A stretch of DNA of 64,000 nt. It comes from Schlegelella_A sp036263655 (GTDB lineage Bacteria; Pseudomonadota; Gammaproteobacteria; Burkholderiales; Burkholderiaceae_C). The stretch's first letter is position 1; every line of letters begins with the position of its first letter. The DNA lies in NCBI GenBank assembly GCA_036263655.1, contig DATAGP010000045.1, forward strand, positions 62,001 through 126,000. Reading direction: 5' to 3'. This document shows positions 52,955-64,000 of this stretch, in pieces. The notes below the pieces were generated by a model that had not been told where the DNA came from, ran no database searches, and was given only the letters and a program-made list of their open reading frames with translations. Made by a program: the position numbers and the translations under genes.

Positions 52955-53457
52955 GCGACGAGCGAGGGGACGCCGCGCCCAAGGCGGGCAAGCGGCCGGC
53001 GGCGCGGCGCGTGCCGCCGAAGTCGGCACGGCGGCGGGCGCGCGAGTTCGCCGTGCAGGGCCTGTACGAATGGCTCGTCGGCGGCGCCGATGCCGGCGTC
53101 ATCGACGCGCACGTGCGCGAGCAGCCCGGCTTCGACAAGAGCGACGGCGCCCACTTCGACCTGCTGCTGCACGGCGTCGTCCGCGAGGCGGCCGACATCG
53201 ATGCCGTCCTCGCCCGCCACGTCGACCGCAAGACGACGCAGCTCTCGCCGGTCGAGCACGCGATCCTGATGATCGGCGTGCACGAGCTGCGGCACTGCCC
53301 GGAGATCCCGTACCGCGTCGCCATCAACGAGGCGGTCGAGCTCGCCAAGGCCTTCGGCGGCACCGACGGCCACAAGTACGTCAACGGCGTGCTCGACAAG
53401 GCGGCCGCGGAGCTGCGCCGCGTCGAAGTCGAAGCGGGCGCCACGCGACGCGGCTGA
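52951..53457 (+). CDS. nusB: Transcription antitermination protein NusB
   Basis: A 168-residue all-helical RNA-binding protein that acts with NusE at boxA in rRNA antitermination. SARRRAREFAVQGLYEWLVGG, LSPVEHAILMIGVHEL and PYRVAINEAVELAKAFGGTDGHKYVNGVLDK are the family blocks. A basic, low-complexity N-terminus of about 30 residues precedes the domain. The GTG start overlaps ribH. A terminator follows. Confidence 0.96.
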   Translation: MSDERGDAAPKAGKRPAARRVPPKSARRRAREFAVQGLYEWLVGGADAGVIDAHVREQPGFDKSDGAHFDLLLHGVVREAADIDAVLARHVDRKTTQLSPVEHAILMIGVHELRHCPEIPYRVAINEAVELAKAFGGTDGHKYVNGVLDKAAAELRRVEVEAGATRRG

Positions 53458-53501
53458 TCGCGGTGCGCGCCCGGCGAATGGTGAGCTTGTGTTACGAACG
53501 T

Positions 53502-53519
53502 AGGCGGCGACGCCTTTTT
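53502..53519 (+). terminator. Terminator after nusB
   Basis: AGGCG-GCGA-CGCCT forms a 5-bp stem with a GNRA loop followed by a run of four further T residues. The stem is short, but its position between nusB and the kinase gene supports the call. Confidence 0.6.
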
Positions 53520-53545
53520 CACGCCAGCCCCTCCGGCCGCTCACT

Positions 53546-53551
53546 TAAGCT
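53546..53551 (+). promoter_or_regulatory. -10-like hexamer TAAGCT upstream of the kinase gene
   Basis: TAAGCT (TANNNT) ends six bases before the GTG start of the protein kinase, with no ribosome-binding site. It is weaker than the rib and imu examples but has identical spacing. Confidence 0.35.
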
Positions 53552-53557
53552 CGCGCG

Positions 53558-55398
<1,841 letters not shown>

Positions 55399-55402
<4 letters not shown>

Positions 55403-55791
55403 AGGGGCATGCACTCGCCGCGATAGCATCGGCGGCCTGGCTTCTCTCCGCGTGCGTGCAGGCGCCGCCGGCGCCGGTCGGCGTGCTCGACCTGAGCGCG
55501 CGCCCCGCCGAGAGAGCGCTCCTGGCCGGGCTCAAGGCCTATGACGACGCCCAATACGAAGCAGCCGAACGACAGTTCAGGGAAGCCCTGTCCGCCGGCC
55601 TCGCCTCTCCCAAGGACCGTGCCGAGGCACACAAGCGGCTGGCCTTCATCCACTGCGCCGCGGCCCGCCTCGTCGAGTGCGAGGCCGAGTTCCGGCGGGC
55701 CCGCGCGGCCGAGCCGGCGTTCGGCCTCGATGCCGCCGAGGCGGGGCATCCCGTCTGGGGTCCGGTCTACAGGCGGCTCGGCCCGCGCTGA
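55399..55791 (+). CDS. TPR-type lipoprotein, TssQ-like
   Basis: A 130-residue lipoprotein. The signal peptide ends in the lipobox LLSAC (Cys about residue 19). The mature part has one or two TPR-like helical pairs (GLKAYDDAQYEAAERQFREAL, KDRAEAHKRLAFIHCAAARLVECEAEFRRAR) and closes with PVWGPVYRRLG. Short lipoproteins of this kind are annotated as TssQ, an accessory of type VI secretion, in related bacteria. No other T6SS gene is in the window, so that label is tentative. The GTG start overlaps the kinase stop, which indicates coupled expression. Confidence 0.75.
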
Positions 55792-55809
55792 CGTCCGGGT
55801 GGGAGGGCG

Positions 55810-56217
55810 ATGAAGGACGCGCCCGTGGCGCACCGGCACGCCGTGCGCGTGTACTGGGAAGACACCGACGCGGCCGGCATCGTCTTCTACGCCAACTACC
55901 TGAAGTTCTTCGAGCGCGCCCGCACGGAGTGGCTGCGCAGCCGCGGCTTCGAGCAGGAACGCCTGCGCGCCGAGGGCGGCATCGCCTTCGTCGTGACCGA
56001 TACTTCGCTGCGCTGCCTGCTGCCGGCACGCCTCGACGATCTGCTCGACGTGACCGTCACCATCGAGCACCTCGGCCAGGCGAGCCTGCAGATCAGCCAG
56101 CAGGCGTGGCGCGCGGAGGCATTGCTCGCCTCCGGCTCGATCCGCATCGGCTGCGTCGAGCTCGGAACTTTCAGGCCGTGCCGCATCCCCAACGACATCC
56201 GACTCTCGCTCCGCTGA
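55810..56217 (+). CDS. ybgC: Acyl-CoA thioesterase YbgC
   Basis: A 135-residue hot-dog-fold thioesterase that hydrolyses short-chain acyl-CoA and is linked to the Tol-Pal system. The DTDAAGIVFYANYLKFFERAR motif at residues 18-38 contains the catalytic Asp. GGAGGGCG precedes the ATG. tolQ begins 16 bases after the stop, the normal ybgC-tolQ-tolR-tolA order. Confidence 0.94.
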   Translation: MKDAPVAHRHAVRVYWEDTDAAGIVFYANYLKFFERARTEWLRSRGFEQERLRAEGGIAFVVTDTSLRCLLPARLDDLLDVTVTIEHLGQASLQISQQAWRAEALLASGSIRIGCVELGTFRPCRIPNDIRLSLR

Positions 56218-56221
56218 GAAG

Positions 56222-56227
56222 AACAAT
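56222..56227 (+). promoter_or_regulatory. -10-like hexamer AACAAT upstream of tolQ
   Basis: AACAAT ends six bases before the tolQ ATG. The first base deviates from TANNNT, and GAAGAA further upstream could be a weak ribosome-binding site, so this case is uncertain. Confidence 0.25.
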
Positions 56228-56233
56228 CACTCG

Positions 56234-56914
56234 ATGAACCAGGACCTCTCGATCATCACGCTCGTCATGCACGCGAGCATCGTCGTGCAGGTGGTGATGG
56301 CAGGTCTGCTCCTCGCCTCGCTGGCGAGCTGGACCGTGATCTTCGGCAAGCTGTTCGGCCTGCGCGGCGTGCGGGCCGCGAACGACGACTTCGAGCGCGA
56401 GTTCTGGGCCGGCCGCAACCTGAACGACCTCTACGCCGACGCGAGCACGCCGTCGGCGAGCTCGCCGATGGAGCGGATCTTCGCCTCGGGCATGCGCGAG
56501 TTCTTCAAGCTGCGCGAGAAGCGGGTGGCCGACACCGGCGCCCTGCTCGACGGGGCCCGGCGCGCCATGCGCGCCAGCTTCCAGCGCGAGCTCGACGCCA
56601 TCGAGTCGAACCTGTCCTTCCTCGCCTCGGTCGGCTCGGTGTCGCCCTACGTCGGCCTGTTCGGCACCGTGTGGGGGATCATGCATGCCTTCATCGGCTT
56701 GTCGAACATGACGCAGGTGACGCTCGCCAGCGTCGCGCCGGGAATCGCCGAAGCGCTGGTCGCGACGGCGATCGGTCTCTTCGCCGCGATCCCGGCGGTG
56801 ATCGCCTACAACCGCTTCGCGCGCGACATCGACCGCATCGCCATCCAGCTCGAGAGCTTCATCGAGGAGTTCTCGAACATCCTGCAGCGCAACGCCGGGG
56901 CGTTGCCGAAATGA
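56234..56914 (+). CDS. tolQ: Tol-Pal system proton channel subunit TolQ
   Basis: A 226-residue inner-membrane protein of the MotA/TolQ/ExbB family. Three hydrophobic helices are visible: about residues 14-34, 130-155 (VSPYVGLFGTVWGIMHAF) and 165-195 (APGIAEALVATAIGLFAAIPAVIAYN). With TolR it forms the proton-driven stator that energises TolA during envelope constriction. tolR follows seven bases later. Confidence 0.97.
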   Translation: MNQDLSIITLVMHASIVVQVVMAGLLLASLASWTVIFGKLFGLRGVRAANDDFEREFWAGRNLNDLYADASTPSASSPMERIFASGMREFFKLREKRVADTGALLDGARRAMRASFQRELDAIESNLSFLASVGSVSPYVGLFGTVWGIMHAFIGLSNMTQVTLASVAPGIAEALVATAIGLFAAIPAVIAYNRFARDIDRIAIQLESFIEEFSNILQRNAGALPK

Positions 56915-56921
56915 CAGCCAC

Positions 56922-57350
<429 letters not shown>

Positions 57351-57363
57351 GGAGCCTGCCGGG

Positions 57364-58251
57364 ATGAACACCGCCGCCATGGAGCGCGATGCGTTCGCGC
57401 CGCGCCGGCCCGACGGCATGGGGCGCGGGCTGGTCCTCGCCCTGATCGCCCACGCGCTGCTTATCGTGGCCCTCGCCGTCGGCGTCAACTGGCGCGCCAG
57501 CGAGCCGGAGGGCGTCGTCGCCGAGCTGTGGTCGCCCACGCCGCAGGTGGCGGCGCCCCGGTCCGCCGCGCCCGAGCCGCCGCCGCCGAAGCCCGAGCCG
57601 CCGGTGCCGAAGCCGCAGCTGCCTCCGCCGCCGCCGCGGCCTGCGGCGGTCGAGCCGGCCCGGCCGGATCCGCAGATCGCCATCGAGCGGGCGGCGCGGG
57701 AGCGGCAGGCGCGCGAGGAAGCCCGCAAGCAGGAGATCGCCCGCGAGCGCGAGCGCGAACGCCTGGCCGAGGAACGCGAGCGCGAGAAGAAGCGCCTGCT
57801 CGCCGAAAAGCAGCAGGCGGAGAAGCGCGAGCAGGCCGAGAAGGCCGAAAAGGCAGAGCAGGCGCGCAAGGAGGAAGCCCGCCTCGCCGCCATCCGCGAA
57901 GCGAACCTGCGCAAGATGATGGCGCAGGCCGGCACGAGCGACGACCCGCTGGCGACCGGCGCGGCGGCGCGCACGGCAGGGCCGTCGGCGGGCTATGCCG
58001 GGCGCATCAAGGCGCGCATCAAGCCGAACATCGTCCTCACGGGAGATGTGAACGGCAACCCGCTGGCGGTCGTCGAGGTCCGCCTGGCGCCCGACGGCAC
58101 CATCGTCAGTCGAAAGCTCGCCAGGAGCAGCGGCTCGGCGGTCTGGGACGAGACGGTGCTGCGCGCGATCGACAAGACCGAGGTCCTGCCGAAGGACGTC
58201 GACGGCCGCGTGCCGTCGTCGATGGCGATCGAGTTCAAGCCGCAGGAGTAG
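57364..58251 (+). CDS. tolA: Cell-envelope protein TolA
   Basis: A 295-residue protein with an N-terminal membrane helix (GLVLALIAHALLIVALAVGV) and a Pro-rich stretch. A long charged coiled coil (residues about 115-185, rich in Glu/Arg/Lys/Ala) follows, then a C-terminal globular TolA/TonB-like domain (VEVRLAPDGTIVSRKLARSSGS). It spans the periplasm to reach Pal/TolB. tolB and pal do not follow; the next gene is convergent 24 bases away. Confidence 0.93.
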   Translation: MNTAAMERDAFAPRRPDGMGRGLVLALIAHALLIVALAVGVNWRASEPEGVVAELWSPTPQVAAPRSAAPEPPPPKPEPPVPKPQLPPPPPRPAAVEPARPDPQIAIERAARERQAREEARKQEIARERERERLAEEREREKKRLLAEKQQAEKREQAEKAEKAEQARKEEARLAAIREANLRKMMAQAGTSDDPLATGAAARTAGPSAGYAGRIKARIKPNIVLTGDVNGNPLAVVEVRLAPDGTIVSRKLARSSGSAVWDETVLRAIDKTEVLPKDVDGRVPSSMAIEFKPQE

Positions 58252-58275
58252 GGGCGGCCGCGGCCCCGCGGCGAC

Positions 58276-61911
<3,636 letters not shown>

Positions 61912-61928
61912 GTTCACCTCCTGCGGCC

Positions 61929-62621
61929 TCAGGCGACCATCGGCAGCGCGCCGACGCGGTAGCGATGCGAAATGCGTTGCGATGCCACCGGGTCGACGAG
62001 CTCGACGCGCATCCCCGGGGCCGGCCGGATCGCCTGGCCGGCCGCATTCGGGATCGCGGCCAGCGTGCCGCAGAAGAGCACCAGGCCGTCGGCGACGGTC
62101 ACGTCCGCCGGCAGGCCGTCGATGAGCGATTGCAGCGGCCGGATGGCCGACAGGCTCCCTTCCTGGTAGGTCACCCAGCGGCCGTCCTCGAGAATCTCCG
62201 AGCGGAGAACGAGCTCGTCGGCGCGCGCCGCGACCTCGTCCCACGGCCAGGCGGCGCGCGCGACGGGCTTCGCGCACATCTGCTTCGACACGACGACCGA
62301 GTAGGCCTCGACCGCCCGGTCGGTGTGGTCGGAGCCCACGGTGAGCCACCAGCGGCCGCCCTGGCGGACGAAGACCGGCTCGGCCTCGCCGGAGCTGGCG
62401 TCGCCGAGCATCTCGAGCGTGTCGGCCTGCGTCAGCAGGCCCGCGCTCAGCCGGTAGTAGAGCGGCACCGCCGAGGGGCGCGGCACGCCGAGCCGCGCCA
62501 GCTCCTCGATGTGGTGCTCGATGGCCGCGCCGTCGCGGCCGGTCCAGCCGGCGACCACGAGGCGCGTCGGCTCGGCTTCCAGGGTGCCGCCGTCGAGGAG
62601 AGCGAAACGAAGCAGGTTCAT
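61929..62621 (-). CDS. DUF2848 family protein
   Basis: A 230-residue protein. Homologues have a fumarylacetoacetate-hydrolase-like fold. LRFALLDGGTLEAEPTRLVVAGWTGRD at the N-terminus and SDHTDRAVEAYSVVVSKQMCAKPVARAAWPWDEV near residue 95 are the family blocks. ATG 62621 starts a compact protein. It lies between the TRAP permease (11-base gap) and the oxoprolinase (17-base gap), so it probably acts on the same substrate or product. The reaction is unknown. Confidence 0.85.
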   Translation of the reverse strand: MNLLRFALLDGGTLEAEPTRLVVAGWTGRDGAAIEHHIEELARLGVPRPSAVPLYYRLSAGLLTQADTLEMLGDASSGEAEPVFVRQGGRWWLTVGSDHTDRAVEAYSVVVSKQMCAKPVARAAWPWDEVAARADELVLRSEILEDGRWVTYQEGSLSAIRPLQSLIDGLPADVTVADGLVLFCGTLAAIPNAAGQAIRPAPGMRVELVDPVASQRISHRYRVGALPMVA

Positions 62622-62632
62622 GGCAAGCGTGT

Positions 62633-63916
62633 TCAGGAGACGACCGAGGGCAGCCACAGCGCCAGGCCGGGGAAGAACGCGAGCAGCAGGAGGAGAAGGA
62701 ACATGGCGGCGACGAACGGAAGGGAGCCGACGATCACGTCGTTCATCGAGCCGCTCTTCCTCAGGTTGTGGACGACGAAGAGGTTGAGGCCGACCGGCGG
62801 CGTGATGAGCGCCGTCTCGACGAGGACGATGACGACGATGCCGAACCAGATCATGTCGAAGCCGAGCGCCTGCATCACCGGCGCGATGATGGGAATGGTC
62901 GTGATCATCATCGACAAGGTTTCCATGAAGCAGCCGAGGACGACGTAGAACACGACCACGGCGAAGAGCATCTCCCACTTCGAAAGGCCGAGGGTCTGCA
63001 CGGTGTCGGTGAGGCGCGTGGTCAGGCCGATCGCCGACATGACGAAGTTCAGGAAGTACGCGGCGACGATGATCAGCATGATCATGCCGGTCGATCGCAT
63101 GGTGCCGAGCAGGGCCTCGCGCAGCATGGGCCAGCTCAGCGTCCGGTTCCAGGCCGCCAGGCCCAGCCCCGCCATCACCCCGAGAGAAGCGGCCTCGGTG
63201 GGCGTGGCGATGCCGGCATAGATCGAGCCGACGACGACCAGGAACACCCCGAGCGGCGGACCCAGGTGGACGAGCCCGGCGACGGCGGCCGAGAGCGACG
63301 AGGTGATCCGCTGGCCGCCCCAGGCCGGCCGCCACAGGCAGGCCACCGCCGTCACGACCATGAAGCCGAAGGCCAGCAGCACCCCCGGGACGATGCCGGC
63401 GAGGTAGAGCTTGGGCACCGAGGTGTTCGTCAGCACCGCGTAGATGATCATGTTGATCGACGGCGGGATGAGGATGCCGAGCGTGCCGCCGGCCGCCAGC
63501 GTGCCGAGGAACAGCCGCTCGTTGTAGCCGAAGCGCCGGGCCTGCGGCAGGGCCACCGTGCCGACCGTCGCGGCGGTGGCGACGCTCGATCCGGAGGTCG
63601 CCGCGAACATCGCGCAGGCGGCGATGTTGGAGTGCATGAGCCCGCCGGGCAGCCACGACAGCCACTTGGCGAGCGACTCGTACATGCGCTCGGCGAGGCC
63701 CGAGCGCAGCAGCAGCTCGCCGAGCAGGATGAAGAGCGGTAGGGCGACGAGCAGGAACTCGTTGCTCGCCGACCAGGCGATCTCGCCGGCGACCCGGCTG
63801 ACCGGCAGCATCGCGAACATTTGCCCGAGCACCAGGCCGAGCACGCCCATCGCCGCAGCGACGGGGATGGCCAGCGCCATCAGCGCCAGCAGCGTGAAAA
63901 GCGCCGTCGCGATCAC
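62633..63916 (-). CDS. dctM: TRAP transporter large permease (DctM)
   Basis: A 427-residue inner-membrane protein with about 12 hydrophobic segments. TRAP-family blocks visible are LVALPLFILLGELLLRSGLAERMY, FAATSGSSVATAATVGTVALPQARRFGY and LGILIPPSINMIIYAVLT. It couples sodium to uptake of organic acids delivered by a periplasmic DctP protein. The GTG start overlaps the small permease stop by four bases. Confidence 0.94.
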   Translation of the reverse strand: MIATALFTLLALMALAIPVAAAMGVLGLVLGQMFAMLPVSRVAGEIAWSASNEFLLVALPLFILLGELLLRSGLAERMYESLAKWLSWLPGGLMHSNIAACAMFAATSGSSVATAATVGTVALPQARRFGYNERLFLGTLAAGGTLGILIPPSINMIIYAVLTNTSVPKLYLAGIVPGVLLAFGFMVVTAVACLWRPAWGGQRITSSLSAAVAGLVHLGPPLGVFLVVVGSIYAGIATPTEAASLGVMAGLGLAAWNRTLSWPMLREALLGTMRSTGMIMLIIVAAYFLNFVMSAIGLTTRLTDTVQTLGLSKWEMLFAVVVFYVVLGCFMETLSMMITTIPIIAPVMQALGFDMIWFGIVVIVLVETALITPPVGLNLFVVHNLRKSGSMNDVIVGSLPFVAAMFLLLLLLAFFPGLALWLPSVVS

Positions 63917-64000
63917 GGCTTGCCGGCCCCGAGCGACTGCACCGCGTTGCTCAGCTCGTCGGCGGCCTCTTCCTCGATGCTGCGGGCGCCGATCAGCCGG
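63913..64000 (-). CDS. TRAP transporter small permease, C-terminal end (partial)
   Basis: The last 28 codons of the gene upstream of dctM, reading RLIGARSIEEEAADELSNAV and ending GAGKP. The rest lies beyond the window. Identity as DctQ rests on position and on the 4-base overlap with dctM, the normal dctQ-dctM arrangement, rather than on the short sequence itself. Confidence 0.6.
   Translation of the reverse strand, partial: RLIGARSIEEEAADELSNAVQSLGAGKP

Noticed and set aside
57690..57900. GAG/CGC-rich repeat-like DNA in tolA
   Set aside because: It encodes the normal charged coiled coil of TolA.
58252..58275. Bidirectional terminator between tolA and the oxoprolinase gene
   Set aside because: A GC-rich palindrome (GGGCGGCCGCGGCCCC) is present but there is no T run on either strand.

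Overview
The window is a high-GC (about 70 percent by eye), gene-dense bacterial chromosome segment with no insertion sequence, prophage, CRISPR array or rRNA operon. Gene content and order point to a betaproteobacterium, probably Burkholderiales: ribF-ileS-lspA, glyA-nrdR followed by minor pilins and ribD-ribE-ribBA-ribH-nusB, an acetoacetyl-CoA reductase next to a phasin-like protein, TctA/TctB transport genes, imuAB, a rubrerythrin / Fe-S protein / DUF3501 trio, and ybgC-tolQRA. This assignment rests on protein likeness and synteny, not on a 16S sequence.

Layout. 1-2341: end of an acyl-CoA dehydrogenase pair and a P1-family peptidase. 2382-8409: RsuA-type pseudouridine synthase, an exported ankyrin protein, then ribF-ileS-lspA. 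8418-11949 (minus): a small carbohydrate cluster of one GT4 glycosyltransferase and two Gfo/Idh/MocA dehydrogenases. 11991-14028: a glutathione transferase, a quinone reductase and a zinc-ribbon DUF2007-like protein. 14029-19432 (minus): a five-gene operon tctB-tctA-ggt-eamA-SDR. 19532-23078 (minus): tatD, a spermidine-synthase-like protein and an orphan GspE-type ATPase, joined by 4-base overlaps. 23160-27165: a membrane-anchored trypsin-like protease, then MoxR-DUF58-VWA. 27627-30158 (minus): imuB-imuA behind a perfect LexA box. 30280-33887: a MarR-GNAT fusion, an acyl-CoA ligase and RarD. 33889-34835: two broken genes fused end to end. 34848-38521 (minus): oxidative-stress genes ahpC-ahpD and rubrerythrin / Fe-S protein / DUF3501. 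38704-40514: tRNA-Ala(CGC), acetoacetyl-CoA reductase, phasin-like protein. 40534-42096 (minus): ubiD. 42316-45103: lytic transglycosylase, glyA, nrdR. 45247-49526: five type IV pilin-like genes. 49523-53457: riboflavin operon and nusB. 53558-58251: Ser/Thr kinase with PEGA domain, TPR lipoprotein, ybgC, tolQRA. 58276-64000 (minus): fused hydantoinase/5-oxoprolinase, a DUF2848 protein and a TRAP transporter.

The most unusual signal is transcriptional. At least eight genes (ribF, ileS, imuA, the first pilin gene, ribE, ribBA, the kinase gene, tolQ) carry a -10-like hexamer ending 5-7 bases before the start codon and show no Shine-Dalgarno sequence. That is the geometry expected of leaderless mRNAs. 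Other points worth a second look are the LuxR/methyltransferase gene junction, an SDR protein lacking its catalytic Tyr and Lys, a RibBA whose GTP cyclohydrolase half has lost its zinc cysteines, very large PilX- and PilV-like pilins without PilY1, and a hydrophobic insert in ImuB. I did not find a clearly new defence or biosynthetic system.
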